A DNA stretch of 64,000 nucleotides, taken from contig BSBM01000870.1 of NCBI GenBank assembly GCA_027924585.1, positions 6,571,001 through 6,635,000 of the forward strand, written 5' to 3'. Positions 1-10,273 of the stretch are shown here, piece by piece (the stretch's first letter is position 1; each line of letters opens with the position of its first letter). A model generated the notes under the pieces. The model was given only the letters and a program-made list of their open reading frames with translations. It did no database searches and had not been told where the DNA came from. The position numbers and the translations under genes are program-made. The DNA comes from Larix kaempferi (taxonomy: Eukaryota; Streptophyta; Pinopsida; Pinales; Pinaceae).

Positions 1-687
1 ACCTGCAAGGTGACACATGGGCCACCGGGTAGGAGAGGAGGGGCACCCCTGGCACTATCCCGGTGTGTTGAATCCAACGGAGTCGACGGTTCGTCGATCC
101 GAGCCACGGTCTTCATTCTATGGCTCGTCCCGTCTCACTACCAGAAGGCCTTCAGGGACACCTGCTGGATACCTACCGGGGGCATAGAACTCCAACCATG
201 CAACAAAACCGGGTTCCGGGGAGACCTGCAGGTGTGTCTAGACAGGTTCGGGCTAGGAACACTAGCCATACTTGCCCGGTGGATGATTTTCCAAAGTTGA
301 CCCCCGTGTGCAAAAATTGCACACTCCCACACTGAGCAAAACCCTAGTTTCCAAGATGGACCTGCAAGGTGACACATGGGCCACCGGATAGGAGGGGAGG
401 GGCATCCCTGGCACTATCCCGGTGTGCTGAATCCAACAGAGTCGACGGTTCGTCGATCCGAGCCACGGTCTTCATTCTATGGCTCGTACCGTCTCACTAC
501 CAGAAGGCCTTCAGGGACACCTGCTGGATACCTACCGGGGGCATAGAACTCCAACCATGCAACAAAACCGGGTTCCGGGGAGTCCTGCAGGTGTGTCTAG
601 ATAGGTTCGGGCTAGGAACACTAGCCATACTTGCCCGGTGGATGATTTTCCAAAGTTGACCCCTGTGTGCAAAAATTGCACACTCCC
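1..687. repeat. Satellite, subfamily I, two 359-bp units
   Basis: The sequence starting at position 1 restarts at 360 with only scattered substitutions, giving a 359-bp period and nearly two complete units. The DNA is much richer in GC and CpG than the rest of the window. Each unit carries a GAGTCGACGGTTCGTCG core and ends in CACTGAGCAAAACCCTAGTTT. Reading frames of about 96 codons cross it, but they simply repeat with the unit and match no family I know, so I treat it as non-coding satellite DNA. The array runs off the left edge. Confidence 0.9.
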
Positions 688-981
688 ACACTGAGCAAAA
701 CCCTAGTTTACGAAATGAATGCACAATGAAGCCACTGGGCCATGGAGAGACGAGGGCGAGGGCCCCCTAGAGGTAATCGCACGCCAGGAGACCAACGGAG
801 TCGACGGTTCGTCGGTCCGACGTCCGGTTTCCGAGTTATGTCGAGTTGCAAGTCGCATGAAAATGCCGTTCAGGGACACTTGGTGAATTTCCGTCCGGGA
901 GCCAAAAAGCAAACAGAGCAGGAAAATTGCGTGCCGTTGGCTCCCGCAAGTGTGTGTGGGCAATGCCGACGTGGGAACACT
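688..981. repeat. Satellite, subfamily II, partial unit
   Basis: At the shared CACTGAGCAAAACCCTAGTTT segment the array switches from subfamily I to a diverged subfamily II. Subfamily II keeps GAGTCGACGGTTCGTCG and TTCAGGGACAC but differs in most other positions. The unit is interrupted after GGGAACACT at 981, where AT-rich DNA begins. Confidence 0.85.
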
Positions 982-2664
982 ACCGGGAGCCATAAATCCA
1001 TGATAGTAAATTAATTCATGACAAAAAAAACTGAATTATTCCTTTCAATGGATGTGGTTTTCAATTTCCTATGTTGTTAGGTCAATTTGGCACATTCATT
1101 GAAAGAAATTGTAGACTTTAATGATGATCACAACAAGTGTGTTTGTTAAAACCTTGTGAAATAGAGCATCAAAAGACCTACATTGTAGGCCATATAATTG
1201 TGTTTGTTTACCTTTTGTTTGATGGACCATGCACAATAAGTAATAAAATAATTTTTGAAGTAGGTCATTTCATTTTTCTGATTTTTTCTTTGGTGGTGTT
1301 GAAAAAGACCATTGTTCTTATTGATGGGATTTCATGTGCTTATGATTCTTTGGATAATCTGGACACATACAAGGACACCATTATTAGACTAATTCATTAT
1401 AAACAATTTAATATGAGTAATCTACATAAATGAATTGAAAAATTAACAAAAATAACAAACAACCCATATACCTTGGAATATAACACAAGAGTGACCATGT
1501 TAGGCAATCTTACTTATCTACTTACCTATGGTCATCTAAGTAGACCATTTGGATCATGTCTATTACTAATGATCTCCATTAACTTTTCATGTTCACAATG
1601 AGGCTTGAAGTATCATACCTTTGATGGGTGCTTCCTTGGCATTGTTTGTAGTTTGAGGTTTGTATCGAAAACTAAGTTTGTAAAGTGGTATATAGATTCA
1701 CCTAGTCTAATCTTGAAATACATAACCAACCTTCTTCCATGTTTGGTCATCCAGTGTTAGATATTATCCTTTAATGTATTCATGCTAGTTGATAAGATTT
1801 AATCTCATATTCACAAAACTTGGTTGTACAAGATTTGAGACATGATCATAATGTGGTGAAATGGTTGATTAGTCCTCATCCAACTAGGATAATTCAATAT
1901 TTATACCTAGAATAATGGCGAGTGATAGAATTTTCTTGTTCATATTTCTACTATAACATTGTTTGAGTTTCAAACTAAATGAAATCCACAAATTCCATGC
2001 ATTATTCTATGTGATTGATCTACATCAACCACCTCCCAAAAATATCTCGTCTTCTTGTTCCATCTACAATTATTGAAGAACACCATTCAACAATAGATTT
2101 TGTGTAACTAATGAGAGAATTTCTCGTAAAATTCCATTTTTACCTGCAGAATATAATGTTTACCTACACAACATCTCGATCATGATCCCCTTTCCCACAC
2201 TCAGTTTCAAAAGTCCTGTAAAGGCAACCTTTACATTTACATTTGCATTAACATGACAACCAAGTCTCAAAAATGAGATTGATGGTGTTTATTCTCATGC
2301 AATGTATACAGTTAGGATTAAGACAACTGTATAAATCTATGGAATTATAAATGGAGATATTAATCCAAAAGGAAGCCAATGTTGGCCTTGCCAATCTTTT
2401 CTTCCGAATGCAAACGAAATATTAGATTCCATTTTGCTATGTTTCCATGTAAAATATATTTGAAAAAAAACATATATTTGGATTATATGGAAATCCTTCT
2501 TACCTTTGACATTGTTTGGGATCTGCAGGATGGGAATGAAGTATTTTTTAGGGATTAAGAGGAGTATTCAATTACACAAACTTATGAATGCCTATTGTGA
2601 CAAGCAATCCATTGATTTCAACTCCATCAAATTTCTGTTTGATGGATGATGTTTGCAAGGTGAG
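982..2664. other. AT-rich interruption of the satellite
   Basis: This stretch of about 1.7 kb splits a subfamily II unit: satellite sequence stops at 981 and resumes near 2665 with a short part of the unit missing. I see no terminal inverted repeats or clear target-site duplication. A 98-codon open frame at 1137-1433 resembles nothing I know. The only recognisable content is a copia-like reverse transcriptase scrap near 2530, so this may be a truncated retroelement. Confidence 0.6.
2521..2580 (+). pseudogene. Scrap of Ty1/copia reverse transcriptase
   Basis: One plus-strand frame reads [14 protein letters not shown]. This matches the conserved (L/M)xYFLGIE(V) segment that follows the YVDD motif in copia reverse transcriptases. 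The frame does not stay open for long on either side. I see no integrase, RNase H or LTR around it. It is a short decayed remnant and the call rests on one motif. Confidence 0.45.
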
Positions 2665-3621
2665 CAAGTTTAACCCACCAATGCGAGATTGCATGCAATT
2701 ACACTGAGCAAAACCCTAGTTTACGAAATGAATGCACAATGAAGCCACTGGGCCATGGGGAGATGAGGGAGAGGGCCCCCTAGAGGTAATCGCATGCCAG
2801 GAGACCAACGGAGTCGACGGTTCGTCGGTCCGACGTCCGGTTTCCGAGTTATGTCGAGTTGCAAGTCGCATGAAAATGCCGTTCAGGGACACTTGGTGAA
2901 TTTCCGTCCGGGAGCCAAAAAGCAAACGGAGCAGGAAGATTGCGTGCCGTTGGCTCCCGCAAGTGTGTGTGGGCAATGCCGACGTGGGAACACTGCCAAC
3001 ACTGGCTCGGGGGAGGTTTTTGCAGAGTTGACCTACCAATGCGAGATTGCATGCAATTACACTGAGCAAAACCCTAGTTTACGAAATGAATGCACAATGA
3101 AGCCACTGGGCCATGGGGAGACGAGGGAGAGGGCCCCCTAGAGGTAATCGCATGCCAGGAGACCAACGGAGTCGACGGTTCGTCGGTCCGACGTCCGGTT
3201 TCCGAGTTATGTCGAGTTGCAAGTCGCATGAAAATGCCGTTCAGGGACACTTGGTGAATTTCCGTCCGGGAGCCAAAAAGCAAACGGAGCAGGAAGATTG
3301 CGTGCCGTTGGCTCCCGCAAGTGTGTGTGGGAAATGCCGACGTGGGAACACTGCCAACACTGGCTCGGGGGAGGTTTTTGCAGAGTTGACCTACCAATGC
3401 GAGATTGCATGCAATTACACTGAGCAAAACCCTAGTTTACGAAATGAATGCACAATGAAGCCACTGGGCCATGGGGAGACGAGGGAGAGGGCCCCCTAGA
3501 GGTAATCGCACGCCAGGAGACCAACGGAGTCGACGGTTCGTCGGTCCGACGTCCGGTTTCCGAGTTATGTCGAGTTGCAAGTCGCATGAAAATGCCGTTC
3601 ACGGACACTTGGTGAATTTCC
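2665..3621. repeat. Satellite, subfamily II, 358-bp units
   Basis: The segment ACACTGAGCAAAACCC recurs at 2701, 3059 and 3417, an exact 358-bp period. There are two full units and a partial third that ends near 3621, where AT-rich unrelated sequence begins. The two complete units are almost identical, so they were homogenised recently. Open frames of 117-128 codons run through on both strands because the unit lacks stops in those frames. I do not regard them as genes. Confidence 0.92.
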
Positions 3622-4540
3622 GCCCATTTTATAATTTAAGCCACTTTTAAATATTTGAACTTCCATATTATTTTTGAAAGAGTATAATATTTCAAAACTC
3701 CTAAAGAGACAAAAACACATGATCAAAACTCCTAAGGCTGTAATTTAGAGTAGTAATAATGGGGGTGATGGAGTTGAATTTGATCCTATGGAAGATAATG
3801 ATACTAATATTATTGAGAATAAAGGGATAATAGGTTGATCCATGACACCTTTGTTTGCATGGATGAGGATGCACCTATGTATGAGACCTATGATAATATT
3901 CATGATGTACATCTTATTGATAAGGCACACAAAGGCCTATACAAGAGATCAAAGATGGGTCACTTTGTCTACTAATTTGATGTTGATAAAATTGAAGGTA
4001 TTGAATGACATTTCAAACAATGGTATGACAAAGATCCTAATGTATACACAAGGTTAATATATAAGGTGCCCCATAAGGTTCTTTGTCATATCCCTATAAT
4101 TCTAGGTTTTTGATGATTGTTTAGGTTAAAAAACATAGCACATTATATGGATTATCATGTACAAAGATAAGTGAAGATGGTATTATATGAGTGGCTACAA
4201 ATGGTTCTCAATTTACGATCATCAAGGAAATATTACCCATTTTTTAAGAAGAACCTCATAATGTTAGACTTTCATTGGTAGTTGATGGCAATGGGTGTGC
4301 ATGAGTGAGTTCGTTGAAACCTTGAAAACATTGTATTGCATTTAGTTTGATTAAATTACACGAGCAAGAACTTTGACATAACTTGTAATGATCATCCAAA
4401 ATCACAAATTTTAATTAGATACCAATTAGTGCATGCATGTAGTGAATTCATTGAAACCTTTGAATATAATAGTTTGTTCTTTTGACATAGTGCATTCATG
4501 AGTAATAGATAATCCACACAAATCAACACATTAGAATGAC
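3622..4540. other. AT-rich spacer, possible degenerate coding remnant
   Basis: The sequence is mostly AT-rich with no intact gene. Between about 3842 and 4080 on the plus strand one frame reads DTFVCMDEDAPMYETYD and continues with KAHKGLYKRSKMGHFVY before stops appear. That composition looks like an old protein-coding remnant rather than random sequence, possibly retroelement derived, but I cannot assign a family. Nothing else is recognisable. Confidence 0.3.
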
Positions 4541-4815
4541 ACAAGTACATGTATCCAAAAGTACATATATATCCAAAAGTGCATGTCTCCAAAAGTACAT
4601 GTATATCCAAAAGTCTCCAAAAGTGCATGTCTCCAAAAGTACATGTATATCCAAAAGTATCGAAAAGTACATGTATCCAATGAAGTCAATGTACATGTCT
4701 CCAAAAGTACATGCACAATAAATTCAATGTACATGTCTCCAAAACTAAATGTATCGAAAAGTACATATATATACAAAAGTATCCAAAAGCACATGTGTCC
4801 AAAACTATCCAAAAC
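4540..4815. repeat. Short tandem repeat, CCAAAAGTACATGTATAT-like
   Basis: This is an irregular array of an approximately 14-18 bp motif, (T)CCAAAAGTACATGTATAT, with many CCAAAAGTGCATGTCT variants. It ends immediately beside the stop codon of the minus-strand gene at 4818, so it lies in that gene's presumed 3' untranslated region. Open frames on both strands here are products of the repeat. Confidence 0.85.
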
Positions 4816-4817
4816 TA

Positions 4818-6984
4818 TCAAAACTCAAGCTTTCTCTTGTTCTTTCCCGACGTTGATCCTCTAGGCACATCCCTAGGATCAATGTGCATCCCTGGATACT
4901 GCAAATTAAATATCAATTGTTAAATTCAACTAACTATGTACACTAATACATTATCTCAACAATTATCAACTGGTGCATGGAAAGTGCATGAAACACTTGG
5001 TCACTGAAGGACATCTCACCTCAACTGACAAAGGAGATTGTGTTGCTTGTGTAGCAGATGGAGCCGTCGGTTGAACATCCAGGATGGTTGAACCAGGGGG
5101 GCCAGGCACTGCTCCTGCTGGTGGTGGCTACAATGAAAAAATGTTGAAATAGTTAGAAATGCATGAATAAACAATAGGTCCAATAATAATAAACTATGTA
5201 AAGATAATGTTGAAATAGTTACATACCTGTGTGTGATCAGTCGCCACTGCAGATGCGGCACTAACTGCTGCATCAACCATCGATGCAAGGTTCTCAGCAG
5301 ACAACTCGGGTTCCTGTTGCAGTAAACATGCAATTCAAACATTAACAAAAACGATTTATGCACTGGATTTCAAGTTAAACAACAAATATCATCGAAGGAT
5401 ATACATTACCATGGTGTGAGTAAGCCCATGGTCGTGGGCAGCTGGAGTCTTTCTCGGAGTAGAACGCCTCACATACACACGACCCTTGTTCACGAATGGC
5501 CTGGAGGGAGATGCAAATCCAGGCAATGGGCCAGATGTGTCGGATGGTGCCTACAGTTAGCAAGTGTTCATGTAGTTAGACATGCATGATTCAACAAACA
5601 AACATGTATTTAAAAAATGTCATTTTTAATTGTTTACCTAGAGCCCAGACGTTTCAGGGGACGGTATGACCATGGGCACTACCTCCACATTACCTTGCCC
5701 CTGTGAAGGATCTGCCATCTGCAAGTTTAATAATTGTAAATATTAGACCGTATATAGCATTAATGAACTAAAATGTAAAGTATGTGGAAATTAACAAATT
5801 AACAAGTATTAAAAAACTGAAATTTTAAAATGTTTACCTCGGTGTGAGATACGGCAATAGGTGGTATATAAGATGGGCCTGCCGAATGGGTAGCATCATG
5901 CCCCCCTGTCGAGTCTGGAACATCCGGCTCTGGGGCGTCACTGCCGGTAATCATCATCAACTGCAAGTTCACAAAATTAATATATTAGCTCAAACTATAT
6001 ATATGTGTACAAAGACGAAAATAAATGAAGAATTTATTACAATTAACCATCAAGATACCTCTCTCAAAAAGCCACTGAAGGCAACATCTGATGCAATACC
6101 ATAGCAGGGACGACCACATGACGTGCACTCGTGAGGATCAGTACTAGGATGGGGAATAGCTGATGGTCCTGCACTAGTGGACGGTCCTGATGGTCCTGCA
6201 CTAGTGGATGGTCTAGATGGTCCTGCACTATCTGATGGTCCTGCATGGTGACGAGCTGGTGTATGTACCACACCAGGGACAGATGTCCCTTCCTCACCCA
6301 TATGTTGAACCATCCTGCCATGGCGAACAACCGTCCGTGCCAAACTCAAAAATGCATCCCGTGTCTGCAGAATAATGCGATGTGCTGGTGGGACATCTGG
6401 CCCAGGCAACTGCCTGCGAGGTGCAGGGATAGGGCGATCCTGGTCTCGAAGCCTGGCATTGGGTCGGTTTTGGGGCATCCCCCCACTGATCCCCTGGAAC
6501 TGTAAGATGCCAAAATAGTTAACGTGTTTATGCAACACGAACTCTGCATACATCTTTCGAAGGAAATATAAGGGAATTTCCCTGTTGTTGTGTGGTGGCA
6601 TATCAAAAACCATGTACCATCTGTCCATCCAGTTATCAACAAATGGTTGAAACGTGCACCACTCAATGGAGATATGCGGCTTGCTTGCATTAGGGATTTC
6701 CCCCGTCCGAGGGTCCCTAAACAATGCAAATATAACCTCTTTGGATATTTTCAACTTTTTTACTGCATTGTAATCTAGTCCATCAGCATATTGTTGTCTT
6801 TTTCTTTCTCTGTAAGATGCAATATCATATAGGACATTCGTAGATTGTGAAATTGTGTCCACAATTGCATCCAAGGTTGATGCAAGTGAACGGCGAATCC
6901 TGTCGCCACCACTAAAAGCTTCACTTATGCCCCTCAATTGGGCAAGCTCAATCAATATTTCGGCATTGGCATCCATAGCCGCAA
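4818..6984 (-). CDS. Seven-exon gene of unknown function, one in-frame stop
   Basis: Reading the minus strand, exons are 6984-6059, 5960-5838, 5718-5638, 5550-5410, 5313-5227, 5127-5020 and 4898-4818. Each is bounded by a good AG acceptor and GT donor, and all junctions after the ATG at 6976 are phase 0. Without exon 3 about 485 residues are encoded. Exon 1 contributes 306: a helical-looking N-terminus, a Trp/Arg/Tyr-rich middle (DNWMDRWYMVFDMPPHNN), then a Ser-Ala-Gly-Pro repeat (SAGPSRPSTSAGPSGPSTSAG) and a CxxCGRPC motif. Later exons are rich in Pro, Ser, Thr and Ala. The last ends in a basic GKNKRKLEF tail that could be a nuclear localisation signal, followed by TGA. An AG lies just upstream of the ATG (TTGCAG at 6990-6985), so there may be an upstream 5' exon. 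I do not recognise the family. A host gene or an accessory protein of a DNA transposon are both possible. Confidence 0.7.
5638..5718 (-). other. Exon 3 of the unknown gene, ending in TAG
   Basis: This 81-bp exon is open for 26 codons and its 27th, last codon is TAG, directly followed by the donor GTAAAC. The other internal exons end in GAG, ATG or CAG before their donors, so TAG most likely arose by one substitution from CAG or GAG. The exon is a multiple of three and flanked by phase-0 introns. Skipping it would therefore restore an open frame into exon 4. Read-through, exon skipping, a truncated protein or a recent pseudogene are all possible. Confidence 0.65.
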
Positions 6985-7149
6985 CTGCAATAAAGACATT
7001 AATACGAAAATCATTAGAAACATATACATGGTATATAATGACGTCTCTTCAAAATTGAACATGTATTAAATCAAACTCACATAAGCAATTTAATGGCATT
7101 TACTTACATACATTTAAAACTTAAAATTAAACATTTGACAATTAAAAAG

Positions 7150-7320
7150 TAAGTTAGTCAGATTGGCAGAGAGGAGGAGGAGGAGGATCAAGGCAGTGAT
7201 GAGTTTGTTGATTCAGGCATGGAGGAGGAGGATCAAGGCAGTGATGAGTTTGCATCTATGTGTCTCAATGTCTCATTGTGTTTTGTGATTGTGAATGACA
7301 AATGTGTTGTGATTTGTGAA
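7150..7320 (+). pseudogene. Acidic coding-like remnant with internal repeat
   Basis: A plus-strand frame contains two copies of EEEDQGSDEF separated by VDSGM, then CLNVSLCFVIVNDKC and a stop at about 7320. An AG at about 7155 could serve as an acceptor. Acidic tails with DEF-VDS are common at the ends of plant proteins, including hAT transposases, but no catalytic or dimerisation domain is visible. It lies head-to-head with the minus-strand gene ending at 6984. I infer only a possible 3' terminal exon fragment. Confidence 0.25.
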
Positions 7321-8950
7321 TGATCTAATTTCTATTGAATATTTCATATTTGTAATTGTAAATGTAATTTCTATTGAATATTTGTAATTGTAAATGTTAA
7401 ATTTTATTGGATGATCTATATGTCTATATTTTTAAATTTTAATATATTTTAAAAATATATTAATTCCGGGGGTCACCGTGTCCTACGTGTCATAATTCCG
7501 GGGGTCACCGTGTCTAGTGGGGACCAGGGATCAAATTTGAAGGGTGGGGTCCCATTTCACTATGAAGGGCTATGAGATATTGAACACTATTGAAGGGCTA
7601 TGAGAAATTTATTAATATTTATTCTATGTGTATATATGGATGTGTTCATGTTGTATGGATTGGATTCTAGGTTAACCGAGGCCTTTTTAGAGCAAAGAAT
7701 GGGGTAATTACTATTTGGGAACAAGTTTTTTATCAAATGTAAATTGCGGTGATGGAAGATATTGAGGGTGCCACATGTTGTGGAGAAAGTAGTATTGATT
7801 CCTATGACGTAATAGGGAGTTCAAAAAGTCTGGTTTCAAGTATTGTCATGCGTAGCTCGATTGATTTTTCTCGCGCTAGGGTTGTAGCAACTGTTATGGC
7901 CATTACTGTTAAAAGGATTGATGGGGTGGAATCCCGTGAAATGATGAGTTCTTTTGTTAAGACGTAGATTCAGTGAAATTTGGTGGGAGTCTTATGTTCA
8001 TTTTATGCACAAAATTCGATTACTTGATTTTGTTGCATTGTTAACTCTCCTCCTAGTCATAGCTATAATCTCTTATATAATTGTGAAGGTTATCAATCCA
8101 CTCAATATATTAAAGTTGTAGTAGGCCAAAATCATCCACATATTTATTGTACTCACAAATGTTGACATTCCAATTTCTATGTAGAGCGCCCATTAACATT
8201 AGATTGTATGGGACATGTTTTTGAGGCATGATGTCATTATCTCATAACAACAAGCTTTTTATCCATAAATATGTCATCTACAAGCCAACGGAATTGTTCC
8301 TAATCCTTTATAAAACTTTGTCATAATTATATCAATACCAACATCCCTACCTATTCACTTAGCTTAGAAGATATTACACCTTCGGATAACCAAACCTGAT
8401 TCCAAGGTTGGTAATCATAAACGTAAAAGCATCATCATAAGGAAATAGCATGTTGTGTTGAGGAAATTCCTTTTTTTCCATTTCGTTCTCAGTATAATAT
8501 TTGGTTGTGGATCATTTAAAATGTATAATTTATTTTAATATAATTGGGAAGCTAAATTCAAATTCATTAATATATTAATATGATTTGATTTTTTTATTAA
8601 TAATAAGTTATTCTTTTCATTTGAAAATGTAATAGTACATCAAAATTTCAATGTTTACTAACGTAGTAAAGTTGAGAGGCTTTATTTTTCAGTGGATATA
8701 GCAGACCTGTAAATTCATAGGATGTCAAAAATCTAGTCAGCCTTGAAGTTGAGCTCCTCAAAGAAAACGAATTTCTTTAAATATGTTTATGGTAGGCTGG
8801 CATTGCCAGCTTCGCTCCGCAAACTATCCTGGAGGACTGGAGGAGATAGGGTAGGTGGAACTTGGAAGTAGCTCAACCACAGTGGAATAGGGGTATAAGA
8901 AAAATCTTGTTTCTATTCATGCAATATGGTCGGAGCCATGGAAGCATGGA
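7321..8950. other. AT-rich spacer with a small direct repeat
   Basis: No gene can be supported. AATTCCGGGGGTCACCGTGTC occurs twice, at about 7463 and 7494, in a short GC-rich island. GAAGGGCTATGAGA occurs twice near 7564 and 7593. A 72-codon open frame at 7749-7967 has no recognisable motif. The rest is AT-rich. Confidence 0.5.
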
Positions 8951-8954
8951 ATTC

Positions 8955-9100
8955 CAGCATTGACTTGATACAACAAAGAAAACAAAAGGTGGAACTTGGG
9001 AGCTGCAGGATTGACTTGATACAACAAAGAAAACACAGGGTGTGAGGCTGGGAGCCGTAGATGGTAGAATTAACTTGATACAACAAAGAAAACACAGGTC
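8955..9100. repeat. Three degenerate tandem copies, period about 50-60 bp
   Basis: The segment TTGACTTGATACAACAAAGAAAACA appears at about 8960, 9010 and 9070 (the last with AACTTGATACAAC), with intervening GGTGGAACTTGGGAGC-like text. The minus-strand frame here repeats FLCCIKS and is an artefact of the repeat. Confidence 0.75.
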
Positions 9101-9269
9101 TATAGGTAGGGGCCACGGGAAGGAGCAACAACCTGCAACATTACAAGAAGTTTATGGATTGTGGATTTTGTCTGAAATGCCAAATTCGCGGGGGCATATT
9201 AACATAATATATTATACATTGAATACTCAATTAACTCACGGAGTCAGCATTCACGAATTGGTATGTGAT

Positions 9270-9436
9270 AACTTGTAACTTGGTAAACCCGCTAGCAACA
9301 ACACGTATGAGCCACCTTCCAGGTTTAATAATTTTGTTGATGCCATTAAATGTGTTAAACACGTAAGCGCTCGCTACAAACACGAGAACTTCGAAGCGTT
9401 CAAGCCATGGGCTACTCAGTGTAAGCCCGTCCACGT
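9270..9436 (+). other. Candidate orphan exon
   Basis: From about 9270 the plus strand is open and reads NTYEPPSRFNNFVDAIKC followed by KHENFEAFKPWATQCKPVH. It ends at 9436 exactly before a perfect GTAAGT donor. The composition looks like a real protein exon, unlike the surrounding AT-rich DNA. No start codon in frame and no partner exon were found, and I do not recognise the sequence. It may be a fragment left by a duplication or transposon capture. Confidence 0.3.
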
Positions 9437-10013
9437 AAGTTGCTCAATGATATTATTAGAGGCCCAATGGTCCATGATCCATGGATGATCGAACATGTGG
9501 ATATTGGAGAGTAAGCGAGTCCCACTCCCAAGTCACCTAGCTAGTAGCCGCATTCCCAATTTCCCACTAAAAATTGTTGATGGGTGAAATTTGAAGCTAC
9601 CCTTCTGTTGCAATTTTAAACAGTAGTGGTTAATTTAATTATTGAAGGGCTTACCATGAAATTAAATTTTTTTTGCATGGTAAAATTTGAAGTGGCCTTC
9701 TATGACGTGTGGGTAAAATTTGAAGTGGCCTGAAGGCTTCAAATTTGAAGCCTGGTGGGGACACTCGTGTCCCGTGTCCTCGTGTCGGGTGACTTAGATC
9801 AATACATTGTAGAAAGGGGGGAGTTTTAATTTTTTCAATTTTTGGTTTGATTATGAAGTTTTGAGTTTTTTTAAAAGGGTTTCATTTTGAGGTGTGAATT
9901 TAATTACAAATTGGGTTATTCCCAATTTGATCAATATTACAAAACTAGGTTAAACAATAAAAAAATAGTAATTTGGATTAAAAAATCACAAAAAAATGAT
10001 TTGGGTGAATAAA
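9437..10013. other. Spacer with repeated AATTTGAAG motifs
   Basis: There is no gene. AAAATTTGAAGTGGCCT occurs twice at about 9685 and 9714, followed by the palindrome CTTCAAATTTGAAG at about 9747 and a GC-rich segment GGGGACACTCGTGTCCCGTG. An imperfect inverted counterpart (ACCAGGGATCAAATTTGAAGG) lies near 7530, so an old transposon terminus is possible but weakly supported. Confidence 0.35.
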
Positions 10014-10235
10014 TTACCTGACTAGATGAGAATGCACCGGTGAATTTGTCTCCCCTCCAGCTAAATCGAGCAACACGGATAGTTGAGTGGGCCACAAAGC
10101 GTCCTCGTCCAGGGTCAATTTCGCCTCTATTCGCGTTTCTGATGCATGAGTGTCGCGGGTGGTCGGCAATCGGCCGACTGTGTTTTTAAATTCATTTTTA
10201 GTTTTACATATCGCGTACGCGATTTGTAAATACAT
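10014..10235 (-). other. Candidate first exon in a CpG-rich patch
   Basis: A 73-codon minus-strand frame starts with ATG at 10235 and ends beside CTAGTCAG followed by GTAATT, a plausible donor. Its text (KLTLDEDALWPTQLSVLLDL) looks protein-like and the region is unusually rich in CpG. No second exon was found, and the duplicated array begins about 200 bp away on the other side. I cannot name a family. It could also be a chance frame in a CpG island. Confidence 0.25.
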
Positions 10236-10273
10236 AACGCGTACGCGTTTTTTAACTACATAACGCGTACGCG
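10212..10273. promoter_or_regulatory. Three CGCGTACGCG palindromes at 26-bp spacing
   Basis: The 10-bp perfect palindrome CGCGTACGCG occurs at 10212-10221, 10238-10247 and 10264-10273, exactly 26 bp apart, in otherwise AT-rich DNA. Copies two and three sit in a longer CATAACGCGTACGCGTT context. A further AACGCGTT lies at about 10350. The dyad symmetry, helical-scale spacing and CpG retention suggest a protein-binding cluster or a short tandem duplication. The function is inferred only. Confidence 0.55.

Noticed and set aside
60-110. GGTTCGTCGATCC as a possible Pol III B box (SINE or tRNA-like)
   Set aside because: Two extra bases compared with the B-box consensus, no A box at a suitable distance, no cloverleaf and no terminator run.
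10-724. Open frames of 75-96 codons on both strands in the first 725 bases
   Set aside because: They repeat exactly with the 359-bp satellite and show no domain or splice signals.
1137-1433. 98-codon frame with hydrophobic stretches as a membrane protein
   Set aside because: AT-rich composition easily yields hydrophobic codons. No homology, promoter or splice evidence.
2716-3499. Open frames of 117-128 codons in the second satellite array
   Set aside because: Same reason: frame persistence follows the 358-bp unit, and the frames are present on both strands.
4531-4923. Open frames on both strands rich in Met, Tyr and Val/Ser-Lys repeats
   Set aside because: They are translations of a short tandem repeat beside the 3' end of the minus-strand gene.
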